DNA of 8,348 nucleotides from JAPLJQ01 sp037143735 (GCA_037143735.1 JBAWYD010000096.1:1-8348), one strand, 5' to 3'. Positions 1-7,270 are shown, counted from the stretch's first letter. Numbers and translations are program-made. Notes: a model not told the origin generated them from the sequence alone.

Positions 1-92
1 CCTTGACGCGCGTTCTGGCGATGGATGATGCGGACGAGATCGAAGACTTTCTCGACGAGGTCTTATCTGACAGATTCTTAACCAACGAATAA
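1..92 (+). CDS. C-terminal end of an unrecognised gene (5' end outside window)
   Basis: An open frame enters from the left edge, with its first full codon at base 3, and ends at a TAA at 90-92. It encodes 29 residues. The tail is strongly acidic, with the run DDADEIEDFLDEVL followed by a polar end. Too little is present to name a family. It points the same way as the genes that follow, but 194 bases containing a candidate promoter and a terminator-like hairpin separate it from the ATPase, so it probably belongs to a different transcription unit. It could also be an earlier gene of the same defence island. The acidic helical tail is compatible with many proteins, and the open frame itself could be chance because it is short. 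Confidence 0.45.
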   Translation, partial: LTRVLAMDDADEIEDFLDEVLSDRFLTNE

Positions 93-95
93 TCC

Positions 96-123
96 TTGAC
101 TAATCCTCCATTTTTTGATTAAT
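96..123 (+). promoter_or_regulatory. Candidate sigma70-type promoter upstream of the ATPase operon
   Basis: TTGACT (96-101) matches the -35 consensus at five of six positions. It is followed after 16 bases by ATTAAT (118-123), which matches the -10 box at four of six. It begins three bases after the stop codon of the upstream gene. A second possible -10 box, TATAAG (180-185, five of six), lies closer to the ATPase but has no good -35 at the right distance. Either would drive the + strand operon. This is a consensus match only, in an AT-rich stretch where chance matches are common. Confidence 0.3.
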
Positions 124-212
124 CTCTCGACCATTAGAGAAATGATCCTTGTCAACAATTTCTGACCCTTCAACTTCTATATAAGGGAAATCATGGAAAG
201 ATAAGCGAACAG

Positions 213-243
213 ACCCCGTATCTCGAGAAGAGAACGGGGTTTT
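213..243 (+). terminator. Bulged hairpin with short T-run: intrinsic terminator or leader attenuator
   Basis: ACCCCGT (213-219) is complementary to ACGGGGT (234-240). Inside these arms, after one bulged A at 220, TCTC (221-224) pairs with GAGA (230-233), leaving a five-base loop. The 11 paired positions, GC-rich at the base, run directly into TTT (241-243), so four T's in a row counting the last stem base. This resembles a rho-independent terminator with a short T-tail. It could end the upstream gene. If a promoter at 96-123 or near 180 is used, it would instead sit in the 5' leader of the ATPase mRNA as an attenuator or stability hairpin. Its base is 44 bases before the preferred ATPase start and does not cover that gene's ribosome binding site. 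Confidence 0.5.
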
Positions 244-274
244 ATGTTTGAGAAGCGGTGTCGAAATGAATACC

Positions 275-279
275 GGGAG
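275..279 (+). promoter_or_regulatory. Ribosome binding site that decides the ATPase start
   Basis: GGGAG stands seven bases before the ATG at 287. The other in-frame starts, TTG at 248 and ATG at 266, have no comparable purine-rich site at a suitable distance, which is why 287 is preferred. Confidence 0.5.
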
Positions 280-286
280 CGAATTG

Positions 287-3200
287 ATGAAAACCATTTT
301 TGAATCCTGTACACCGAGGCCGGAAGTTCTCAAGGGTGAACTGAAGGATGAAATCTTTCGCGCCAGCCTCATTGATGTCCATCTGGGAAAGGCGGATCCG
401 GTTTATCGGGATCCGATCGCTTTTTTCGAAAATACCTACCGGACGGAGGGCCTCAAGACGCTCCTTAATGAGACCTTGGGCCGCCTCACAGGCCGCAAGC
501 CCGCCAACAGTCCCATAATCCGCCTGGAGACCTCTTTCGGGGGCGGCAAGACCCACAACCTCATTGCGCTTTATCATGTCGCGAAGGGCGCCGCAGCGCC
601 TGTCTCTGTCGCCGATCTGCTCCCTCCCGATTTTCTACCACAAAGCCCTATCCGTGTCGTTCCGCTCGTGGGCTCCGACCTCGACCCCGCGAGCGGCCTG
701 CGTCACGGCAACGTCACCACCTATACCCTCTGGGGGGAGATGGCCTGGCTTCTGGGAGGCCAAGCTGGCTACCGAATGATCGAAACCAACGACCGGGATC
801 GTATGCGTCCGGGAGAGACGACCATCAAAGATCTCCTGGGCGACGAACCCGCTCTCATCCTGATCGACGAACTGGCCACCTACCTGCGTGCCGCCAAGGG
901 CCTAACCGTCGGGGGCACCAATCTGGCAGAAATGACCACGGCCTTCTTCATGTCCCTGCTGGGGGCCGTGGGAAGCCTCGAAAAAGTCGTGATCGTGTAC
1001 ACCCTCGCCGATTCCCAGGATGCCTTCTCAGAAGAGACGGAGGAGATCCATAAGGTCCTCAGGGAAGCATCGGCCCTGTCCGCTCGCCAGGAACGGGTGA
1101 TCACACCGACGACGGAAACGGAAATAGCCCCCATCGTTACCCGGAGGATGTTCCAGTCGATAGATAAAAATGCTGCGGCAGAAACCGCGCAAAGCTATCA
1201 TGATTTCTACCAGCGCTTGACCAGTCAGGGAATCGATCTCCCCGTCCGGGCGATTCAGGCCGATTATACGCTGGAGATAGCCAGCAGCTACCCCTTTCAT
1301 CCCGAACTGCTGACGACGCTCAACCGCAAGACGGCCACTATCCCCAACTTCCAGAAAACCCGGGGCGCCCTGCGCTTGCTGGGAATGACCATCCGTACCC
1401 TCTGGGAACAGCAACCTGCCGGAACGAGCCTAATTCATCCCTGGCATCTGGATCTGGGCGCCGAGGACATCCTCAACGACCTTACCAGCCGATTGGAGCG
1501 GCCAAAATTCCGCCATGTTGTTGAGGCGGACATCTTGTCCCCCCTCAGCGGTTCCAAAGCCCACGCCCAGGAGATAGACGACCCCTGGCTTCAGGCAGGC
1601 AAGCGTACCTATGCCGGACGCGCCGCAGGTGCAATCTTCCTCCACAGCATCGTCCAGGGGGTAGCCTCCGGCGTCGATCCCAGCGATCTCACCCTCGCTG
1701 TTCTGCAGCCGGGAGACGATCCGACCCTTCTCCAGAAGGCCCTTGACCGGCTTTACGACACCTGCTGGTTTCTGGAGTATGACGGCAATCGCTACCGTTT
1801 CAAGACGGAACCTTCCCTGAACAAGATTATCGAGGATGAAATGCAACTTGTCGGCCAGACCAAGGCCAAGACGGAGCTGGACAGCCGCATCCGCAGCGTC
1901 TGGAAGAAGGGCCCACTGGAGCCGGTCTACTTCCCCGCAGAGGCGGCGGAGGTGGATGACGACACGAAGGAGCCAAAACTCGTCGTCATTCACTACGACG
2001 CCGCAGCAACGGGCCAGGACAAGGTCCAGCCGCCGGAGATCATCCTCAAAATATACGAACGGACAGGAATCGCCGAAGGATATCGGACATACCGGAACAA
2101 CCTGCTCTTTCTCGTGTCCGACAAGGATCAGATCAGTCCGATGGTCGAAAAAATGCGTCGCTACCTTGCCATTCGGCGTATTATAAAAGATGACGAACGC
2201 TTCCGGGAATTTACAAAAACGGACAGGGAAAAGCTCCAGAGGGAAATGGACGAAACGGAACTCCTCGTCCGGGTGGCCATCACGAAGGCCTACCACTTTC
2301 TCTACTATCCCAGTCCCGATGCTCCCAAGCGGTCCGGCTTCCTCGCCCGAGAGGCCCTGCCCGCCCAGGATCAGGGCGATGTCCAGAAGGATCAGTCCGC
2401 CGTTATTCTCAAGCGTCTCAAGGACTTGAACCGCGTCCTTACCGCCGATGATCCACCCCTGTCGGCAACTTTCCTTAAAGCCAAAGCATGGCCGGGGGAG
2501 CAAAAAACCCTGACAACGGAGGCACTGCGCAAGACCTTCTCCCAGAAGCTGTCCCTGCGGATGCTCCTGGACGTCAATCAGCTCAAGAAGACCATTAAAA
2601 ACGGCATCGAACAGGGTACATGGGTTTACTACGACGCAGGCAGTCTACGGGCATACGGGAAAGGAGCGCCGGTTCCCCTTGTCCAGATCAGTGAGGATAC
2701 GCAGATTTATCTCCCTGACGAAGCCGCCCGCCTAGGTCTTTGGCCGCCGAAGGAGAAGTGTCCCATCTGTGGGAAAGAAAAATCAGCCTGTATCTGCGAG
2801 TCGGAGAGCTGTCCTGTCTGCGATAAAATCGTGAACGACTGCATCTGCGCGGGAGAACCCAAGCCTGCCTGTATTTTCTGCGGCCATTTCCCCTGTGTCT
2901 GCAAGAACATGATGAAAGCCGAGGGACCACCGGCCCAGGCCTTTCAATCAATTTTCGATCAGTCCCGGGATCACAAGGTATCCACACTGAAAGCGCTGAC
3001 CATCACCCTCGATGGCATGGGTCAAGAAATCATCAAGGACGTGGCTGCTATGGGACTCGCCGTTCCCCAGATGGGCAACGTCGATTGTACGATCCGTTTC
3101 CATCTCAAGGCGGACTGGGACCAGGACGAGCACTTCTCCGTCACGTTCAACGGGACATGGGATCGCTACAAGCGCCTGAAAGACCGGACCGACGCCTTCG

Positions 3201-3352
3201 CCAAAGAGGCATCCAAGGCAAGCGCCAGAATGGTCCTTGCCTTCAGCTTCATGGATGGATTATCCATAGAAGGCGAGCGCTTTGCCATGATGAAAGACAT
3301 CCTGACGACTTTGGGCATCGGCAAAATCCAGGTTCAGGCAGAACCTCTATAA
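287..3352 (+). CDS. DUF499-family AAA-type ATPase of a DUF499/DUF1156 defence system
   Basis: Large cytoplasmic ATPase of about 1021 residues. Recognisable DUF499 features, in order: an N-terminal stretch CTPRPEVLKGELKDEIF; a Walker A loop SFGGGKTH around Lys88; a Walker B strand LILIDE around Asp194/Glu195; the family motif YPFHPELL at about 335-342; and FQKTRGALRLL at about 355-365, a plausible sensor or arginine-finger region. Near the C terminus (about 825-872) there are three consecutive Cys-rich units, each with a CxxC pair and a CxC pair, which suggests bound zinc. DUF499 proteins are known mainly as companions of DUF1156 methylases and a helicase in predicted anti-phage loci. The exact role of the ATPase there is not established; nucleic-acid remodelling or complex control is inferred. 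Starts at 248 (TTG) and 266 (ATG) are also in frame and would add 13 or 7 residues. The gene is GC-rich compared with the genes after 3870. The next gene follows after 13 bases. Confidence 0.9.
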   Translation: MKTIFESCTPRPEVLKGELKDEIFRASLIDVHLGKADPVYRDPIAFFENTYRTEGLKTLLNETLGRLTGRKPANSPIIRLETSFGGGKTHNLIALYHVAKGAAAPVSVADLLPPDFLPQSPIRVVPLVGSDLDPASGLRHGNVTTYTLWGEMAWLLGGQAGYRMIETNDRDRMRPGETTIKDLLGDEPALILIDELATYLRAAKGLTVGGTNLAEMTTAFFMSLLGAVGSLEKVVIVYTLADSQDAFSEETEEIHKVLREASALSARQERVITPTTETEIAPIVTRRMFQSIDKNAAAETAQSYHDFYQRLTSQGIDLPVRAIQADYTLEIASSYPFHPELLTTLNRKTATIPNFQKTRGALRLLGMTIRTLWEQQPAGTSLIHPWHLDLGAEDILNDLTSRLERPKFRHVVEADILSPLSGSKAHAQEIDDPWLQAGKRTYAGRAAGAIFLHSIVQGVASGVDPSDLTLAVLQPGDDPTLLQKALDRLYDTCWFLEYDGNRYRFKTEPSLNKIIEDEMQLVGQTKAKTELDSRIRSVWKKGPLEPVYFPAEAAEVDDDTKEPKLVVIHYDAAATGQDKVQPPEIILKIYERTGIAEGYRTYRNNLLFLVSDKDQISPMVEKMRRYLAIRRIIKDDERFREFTKTDREKLQREMDETELLVRVAITKAYHFLYYPSPDAPKRSGFLAREALPAQDQGDVQKDQSAVILKRLKDLNRVLTADDPPLSATFLKAKAWPGEQKTLTTEALRKTFSQKLSLRMLLDVNQLKKTIKNGIEQGTWVYYDAGSLRAYGKGAPVPLVQISEDTQIYLPDEAARLGLWPPKEKCPICGKEKSACICESESCPVCDKIVNDCICAGEPKPACIFCGHFPCVCKNMMKAEGPPAQAFQSIFDQSRDHKVSTLKALTITLDGMGQEIIKDVAAMGLAVPQMGNVDCTIRFHLKADWDQDEHFSVTFNGTWDRYKRLKDRTDAFAKEASKASARMVLAFSFMDGLSIEGERFAMMKDILTTLGIGKIQVQAEPL

Positions 3353-3365
3353 ACAAGGAATTATA

Positions 3366-3770
3366 ATGCGACAATTCGAGCTCCACATCTTCCAGTGCCA
3401 GTCCGGCGAAATGGCCCTTGAAATATCCGAAAAGGACAACCGTCCCAAAGCCATACGAATATGGGGGCTTCCCCTCAAAGTAATGACCGAAACGCTTCTG
3501 AACATCCTGAAGAAACAGGGCTATCGTCCCACGGAACTGTCTGTGAAGAGGAAGGCGCCCTTCTTGCTCAACGAAGCCCCTGGCGTCCGGCTGGCTCTCC
3601 TATTTTTTGCCTTGAAGCCCATGAGCAAACCCGGACGTATGGAAGAGATCGTCACCGGAATCACCGCCATGAGTGATGAAGAGGCCTACTACTGGTATGC
3701 CAAATGCGTCAACGGCTCTTATGCCAAACGTTCCCGGAAATCCTTACGCGTACTCCTGGCTGAAGAGTGA
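3366..3770 (+). CDS. Small conserved companion of the DUF499 ATPase (DUF7680-like, tentative)
   Basis: Protein of 134 residues, no signal peptide or membrane segment. Its AAGGA ribosome site (3355-3359) is six bases before the ATG, and the gene begins 13 bases after the ATPase stop, so the two are almost certainly cotranscribed. The middle has a hydrophobic helix (GVRLALLFFALKP, about 73-85), followed by SKPGRMEEIVTGI and the segment MSDEEAYYWYAKC (about 102-114). I associate this pattern with small proteins encoded beside DUF499 ATPases, possibly the family called DUF7680. That naming is from memory and uncertain. The GC content matches the ATPase rather than the following genes, which supports its being part of the core system. 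The biochemical role is unknown; an adaptor or regulatory subunit of the ATPase is a reasonable inference. No catalytic motif is visible. Confidence 0.75.
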   Translation: MRQFELHIFQCQSGEMALEISEKDNRPKAIRIWGLPLKVMTETLLNILKKQGYRPTELSVKRKAPFLLNEAPGVRLALLFFALKPMSKPGRMEEIVTGITAMSDEEAYYWYAKCVNGSYAKRSRKSLRVLLAEE

Positions 3771-3869
3771 TGCTGTCGACCGAAAACATATTTGGGTAAC
3801 AGGATGGATGTGAAATGACTCTCGTGGTCAGATGTAATCATACTGGCATATGAAGGAGATGTTTTTTAG

Positions 3870-4646
3870 ATGATAGACGATGGAATAGACCGGATAATCG
3901 AATTACCGGAAGATCCCTTGGGTGGGGCTGCTGGCGCAAAGCTGTTTCATGTTCTTTTTGCCGGGAAAACAGCCACGGAAAAGTTCCCCTACATCGTTTT
4001 CAATGAAAAAGTGGCCGGTGAAATCGGCCGGATGATGGGTCTATACTGTCCTGAGGTCTTGCTGGAACCGTTTGATGAAAGATGGTATTTCTTTTCCCAT
4101 TGGCAGGAGACGACGACACAAGGTACAATTCTACCTTCGGGGACATCAAAAGAAATCGCAGATTTCTTCCAGAAGAACAAAGAATATGTTCACGGTATGA
4201 TCATTTTTGACTTGTATGTAGGAAACAATGATCGGCGGAGAGACAATATTGTCCTACGGAAAGATGGAAAACTTGCCCTTATCGACCAGGGAAACGCTCT
4301 TCTCTATTACCGACGGTCGGAGGGCGGCGTTTCATGCGGCACTGAAAGGTTAGGTAATCTCAAAATGAACCTGCGCAGTATGTTTGACAAACCCCATCAT
4401 TTTCTGAGCGTATTAGAGGATCTGAAACTTGTGCTGGCATGGACAGAGAAGATCCGGCAGATACCCAGCTATTTTATAGAATCCATGATACAAAATTTGC
4501 CAGAAATGGAGTATATTGACATTACCATCAAAGAAAAGACCACGGAATTTTTATTGGATCGTCGTGAATACCTTTTGGATCATATCATGAAAAACAGGGA
4601 ATTATTCCCGAATCTCAGGGAGGAGGGATTAAGAGATGTCAGATAA
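3870..4646 (+). CDS. HipA-like protein kinase (stand-alone kinase domain)
   Basis: A 258-residue protein with the catalytic core of the HipA-like kinase fold. FDLYVGNNDRRRDNIVL (about 113-129) supplies the expected D-x4-N catalytic and metal pair (Asp121, Asn126). LALIDQGNAL (about 135-144) supplies the metal-binding aspartate (Asp139) in the DFG-equivalent place. NEKVAGEIGRMMGLYCPEV (about 45-63) matches the N-lobe helix of HipA-like kinases. It is far shorter than the roughly 440 residues of E. coli HipA and lacks the HipA N-terminal domain. It resembles the compact kinases usually paired with DUF3037 proteins, and the next gene is such a protein, overlapping this one by 11 nt. I cannot confidently place the ATP-contacting lysine of the N-lobe. 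AAGGAG (3853-3858) precedes the ATG by 11 bases. The substrate is unknown; E. coli HipA phosphorylates glutamyl-tRNA synthetase, but that should not be transferred here. GC content is clearly lower than in the ATPase gene. Confidence 0.8.
   Translation: MIDDGIDRIIELPEDPLGGAAGAKLFHVLFAGKTATEKFPYIVFNEKVAGEIGRMMGLYCPEVLLEPFDERWYFFSHWQETTTQGTILPSGTSKEIADFFQKNKEYVHGMIIFDLYVGNNDRRRDNIVLRKDGKLALIDQGNALLYYRRSEGGVSCGTERLGNLKMNLRSMFDKPHHFLSVLEDLKLVLAWTEKIRQIPSYFIESMIQNLPEMEYIDITIKEKTTEFLLDRREYLLDHIMKNRELFPNLREEGLRDVR
4621..4626 (+). promoter_or_regulatory. Shine-Dalgarno site inside the kinase gene for the DUF3037 gene
   Basis: AGGAGG, a full match to the anti-SD sequence, lies nine bases before the ATG at 4636 and inside the last codons of the kinase gene. 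It indicates efficient, coupled translation of the DUF3037-like protein. Confidence 0.7.
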
Positions 4647-5502
4647 CCGATTCTATTATCAGATTTTGCGTTACATACCGGATTTGAAGCGAATGGAACC
4701 GAGAAACTTTGGCATTGTAGTACAGGGTTTCGGTAAAACCAAAGTAAAAATAAATAAACGTTTTGCCCAAAAAGGATTTGTCGATACGGAGGCGTTCCGT
4801 CAATGGAGACAATTCCTGGAAAAGGAAATCGACGATGAACAGATAGAGCAGCTAAGCCTTTTCCGACCGGCGAAAGATACACCTGAATTTCTTGATCATC
4901 TCAATCGATTGATTAAGGGGAATTTTAATTTGTCGAGACCTCTCATCGCGGAGTACCGGAGGGTCGTAGAAATAGATTCTGTTTTGAACGATTTGTTTGA
5001 GACCCTTGTTGCAGACAAAGAGGAGCAGGATGCGGTCATGATCACCCGGCCTACGGGGAAGTTCCGGGCCGCCAGCGAGGAAAAACAATTCATCAGGCGC
5101 GGGTTGCACAAGGACGAGCACGTGAATCTCGATGAGAGGACGGAATGGATCGGTTATCGATTCTATCAGAACGGGAGAATCAACCTCATCGAAAAGGTGG
5201 AATTCAACCGCGAACCGCGGCGGACGGCCGGGGAGTTGAACAGCCTATTGCGTCTTGTCCCCACGATACCAGACAGTTATCTGGAAAACGGCAACAGGTT
5301 TCACCTGATTATCGATCCGCACAAGATTTTTCCAAACCAGAAAGAAGAGGAAGTCCGGAAATACCTAACGGATCGGGAAAGACTGGGGAATATGGCCGTC
5401 GACAAAGGAATTCCCCTTTATGAAAAACCAAGTGATGTTCAATTGCTGATAGACGAGATTGATGGCTATCTACCAAGGTTGAGGGAAGCGGTTATTTCAT
5501 GA
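4636..5502 (+). CDS. DUF3037-like protein with C-terminal extension, partner of the HipA-like kinase
   Basis: A 288-residue soluble protein. The N terminus (FYYQILRYIPDLKRMEPRNFGIVVQ, split here as FYYQILRYIPDLKR then MEPRNFGIVVQ, about residues 6-30) has the typical DUF3037 opening: a Tyr-rich strand, an RYIPD turn and a hydrophobic strand. A helical acidic region follows (about 51-130). DUF3037 proteins are commonly about 120-130 residues, so roughly 150 C-terminal residues here are extra. This part has alternating strands, such as WIGYRFYQNGRINLIEKVEF (171-190) and FHLIIDPHKIF (222-232), and could be a separate domain. Adjacent HipA-like kinase/DUF3037 genes are a recurrent pair, and the 11-nt overlap with the kinase gene supports a shared function, plausibly control or substrate delivery for the kinase. 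DUF3037 has no established biochemical activity, so that role is inferred. The start follows a perfect AGGAGG at 4621-4626. Confidence 0.75.
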   Translation: MSDNRFYYQILRYIPDLKRMEPRNFGIVVQGFGKTKVKINKRFAQKGFVDTEAFRQWRQFLEKEIDDEQIEQLSLFRPAKDTPEFLDHLNRLIKGNFNLSRPLIAEYRRVVEIDSVLNDLFETLVADKEEQDAVMITRPTGKFRAASEEKQFIRRGLHKDEHVNLDERTEWIGYRFYQNGRINLIEKVEFNREPRRTAGELNSLLRLVPTIPDSYLENGNRFHLIIDPHKIFPNQKEEEVRKYLTDRERLGNMAVDKGIPLYEKPSDVQLLIDEIDGYLPRLREAVIS

Positions 5503-5541
5503 ATTAACAGGTGACCTCGAAATATTCATAAGGTAAGCGAT

Positions 5542-5546
5542 GGAGG
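5542..5546 (+). promoter_or_regulatory. Ribosome binding site that favours the second start of the DUF262 gene
   Basis: GGAGG is five bases before the ATG at 5552. The earlier in-frame ATG at 5540 has only AAGG (5530-5533) at six bases, and the GGAGG overlaps that first codon. The stronger site favours 5552; both starts remain possible and differ by four residues. Confidence 0.5.
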
Positions 5547-5551
5547 TTTTT

Positions 5552-6625
5552 ATGTCGGTCGAATTGGATGATATTCTGATCGAAGAAGAAGTAGAGGAAG
5601 ATGAGGTAGTAGTGGTGTACGATATTGCAACGTACCCATCTGATTTTACCTTGAGTGGCATTCACAAGATGTGGCAGGATAAAGATATTGAAATACCTGA
5701 CTTTCAGCGTGAGTTTGTATGGACAATAAAACAATCCTCTCTACTTATTGATTCGTTCTTGCTGGGATTGCCTGTGCCCCCTGTTTTCTTTTATATAGAT
5801 GAAGAGCATAAGAATCTGGTTATAGATGGACAACAACGGATTTTAAGTATTGTTTTTTATTTCGACGGCTATTTTGGAAAGGAAACTTCTCAAGGGAAAA
5901 AGCAAGTGTTTCGTTTAACCGGTTTGGACGAAAAAAGTCCCTACCACAACAACCGTTTCAAAGATCTATCACAAGCAGATCAAAGGAAACTTCAAAATGC
6001 TGTCCTTCGCGCTATCAATGTTCGCCAATTAGCTCCTAAGGCTAATAACACAAGTATCTATCATATTTTTGAACGCCTGAATACGGGCGGAACTGCTTTA
6101 AAACCTCAAGAAATTAGAAATTGCGTATTCGTCGGAGATTTTGTCCGCATTCTAAGAAGGATGAACATGGACAAGAATTGGAGAACAATCATCGGCAAGA
6201 AAAATATGGATAAGCACCAGAAAGATATTGAATTAATACTTCGACTCTTTGCTTTAAGTCATTCTTGGGAGTCTTATGAAAAGCCCATGAAAGAATTTTT
6301 GAATGTTGCAATGCGTATAAATCGAAACGGAGATGCTAAGGAGATATCCAAATTCGTTGAACTCTTTGGTTTGGTAACGGAATTAATAATTAAAAAGCTG
6401 GGATCAAGGGCTTTTCATATCCGTGGGCCGCTGAATACGGCTGTCCTAGACTCAGTGTTCTGCACATTGCTCAATAACTTTGAGAGAATCCCGGATAATC
6501 TCCCCGAAAGACATAAGCAGCTACTGAAAAATGAAAAGTTCATAGAATGTACGCTTGCTGGTACTACCGATACCTTAGTGCTAAAGAGCCGCTTCAGGAT
6601 TGCAAATGAAATATTAATACTATAA
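5552..6625 (+). CDS. DUF262 domain protein without an HNH (DUF1524) domain
   Basis: A 357-residue soluble protein with all the signature motifs of the DUF262 (GmrS-like, ParB/sulfiredoxin-type) fold. These are IPDFQREFVW (about 48-57), IDGQQR (about 91-96), which includes the DGQQR loop, and FERLNTGG...EIRN (about 174-190). The N-terminal 20 residues are very acidic. DUF262 is the nucleotide-binding domain of GmrSD-type modification-dependent restriction enzymes and of BrxU. In those the nuclease activity comes largely from a C-terminal DUF1524 HNH domain, and here the protein ends before such a domain could occur. It is therefore a short DUF262 form whose catalytic partner may be separate. 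The obvious candidate is the HEPN-like gene that begins five bases after its stop, since DUF262/HEPN pairs recur in defence islands. The gene is AT-rich compared with the flanking ATPase and methylase. An alternative start at 5540 adds MEVF. Confidence 0.85.
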   Translation: MSVELDDILIEEEVEEDEVVVVYDIATYPSDFTLSGIHKMWQDKDIEIPDFQREFVWTIKQSSLLIDSFLLGLPVPPVFFYIDEEHKNLVIDGQQRILSIVFYFDGYFGKETSQGKKQVFRLTGLDEKSPYHNNRFKDLSQADQRKLQNAVLRAINVRQLAPKANNTSIYHIFERLNTGGTALKPQEIRNCVFVGDFVRILRRMNMDKNWRTIIGKKNMDKHQKDIELILRLFALSHSWESYEKPMKEFLNVAMRINRNGDAKEISKFVELFGLVTELIIKKLGSRAFHIRGPLNTAVLDSVFCTLLNNFERIPDNLPERHKQLLKNEKFIECTLAGTTDTLVLKSRFRIANEILIL

Positions 6626-6630
6626 TTTCA

Positions 6631-7137
6631 ATGGATTATAAAATTCACTTTAAATTGGCGGATGACTTAATTCATCACCTGGATAGTGTGGCGGGTGGTT
6701 TGACAGACCCATTTATAGCATCGAGATATGTCGGTTTTGTGGCAGTTGTGGGAACTACGGTTTATGAGCTGGCAATTAAAGAAATTTTTATTGAATTCAG
6801 TTGGAAAAAACACAGGGTTCTCGGCAATTTTGTAAGTCGATATTTTGATAGATTAAATGGGCGAATAAAGGCGGATCAATTACGTAATGAATATCTCCCA
6901 CGTTTCGGAGACTCATATGTCAAAAAATACAAGAAGCTTGAGAGCGAAGCTGAAAATTTTTCCCTTCAAAATCACAAAGTAAGTCTTCTGTCTTCTTACA
7001 ACAATCTTATAGAATGGCGGCATCAGTTTTCACATGGTGGACAGATTCCCACAACGCCATCATATAAAGAAGTTACGTCTGCCTATGAACTTGGCAAAGA
7101 AATTATTCACTGTTTAGCGAAGGCATTGGGAAGCTAA
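6631..7137 (+). CDS. Probable HEPN-superfamily RNase or RNase-like partner of the DUF262 protein
   Basis: A 168-residue, mostly helical protein. Near the C terminus is IEWRHQFSHGG, giving Arg130 and His135. That is an R-x4-H arrangement as in the HEPN active site, where the pair cuts RNA. The earlier helices, YVGFVAVVGTTVYELAIKEI (33-52) and a basic central segment KKHRVLGNFVSRYFDRLNG (59-77), fit the small RiboL-PSP/MAE_28990-type HEPN proteins, which are often encoded beside DUF262 genes. The family assignment is from motif and context only. It starts five bases after the DUF262 stop and has no recognisable ribosome binding site, so translation probably depends on ribosomes finishing the DUF262 gene. 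This would keep the two products in step, as expected for a toxin and its controller or for subunits of one complex. If the R-H pair proved unconserved, it would be an inactive HEPN or simply a DUF262-associated helical protein. Confidence 0.65.
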   Translation: MDYKIHFKLADDLIHHLDSVAGGLTDPFIASRYVGFVAVVGTTVYELAIKEIFIEFSWKKHRVLGNFVSRYFDRLNGRIKADQLRNEYLPRFGDSYVKKYKKLESEAENFSLQNHKVSLLSSYNNLIEWRHQFSHGGQIPTTPSYKEVTSAYELGKEIIHCLAKALGS

Positions 7138-7270
7138 TGCTATAGATATTTAAAGTGATCTTACTATGAGTAATAACCGTTAGAAGGTGTGTATTGAGGA
7201 GTAGTTACCGATGGCGGCTTGATGGAAAAGCAGCGGATGTAAAGAGTAATCAACCTTTGAGGAATATCTA

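Noticed and set aside
100..372. Open frame of 90 codons on the - strand across the leader
   Set aside because: It overlaps the ATPase start and the hairpin, has no recognisable protein features, and its reading direction opposes every supported gene.
1430..2503. Long open frame on the - strand (357 codons) inside the ATPase gene
   Set aside because: It lies wholly antisense to a clearly recognised DUF499 gene, shows no family motifs and has the composition expected of a shadow frame in GC-rich coding DNA.
3815..3853. Twelve-residue reading frame just before the kinase gene, ending in its ribosome binding site
   Set aside because: It could be a leader peptide, but it is too short to distinguish from chance and has no clear ribosome site. 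The rest of the 3771-3869 gap shows no convincing promoter.
5509..5517. Short palindrome AGGTGACCT before the DUF262 gene
   Set aside because: Four-base arms around one base occur often by chance. It is isolated, with no second copy or adjacent promoter found.
7138..7270. Gap of 133 bases between the HEPN-like gene and the membrane protein gene, examined for a promoter, small gene or RNA
   Set aside because: Only very short frames and a weak four-base inverted repeat (TAACCGTTA) were seen; no box pair with proper spacing and no RNA-like structure stood out.
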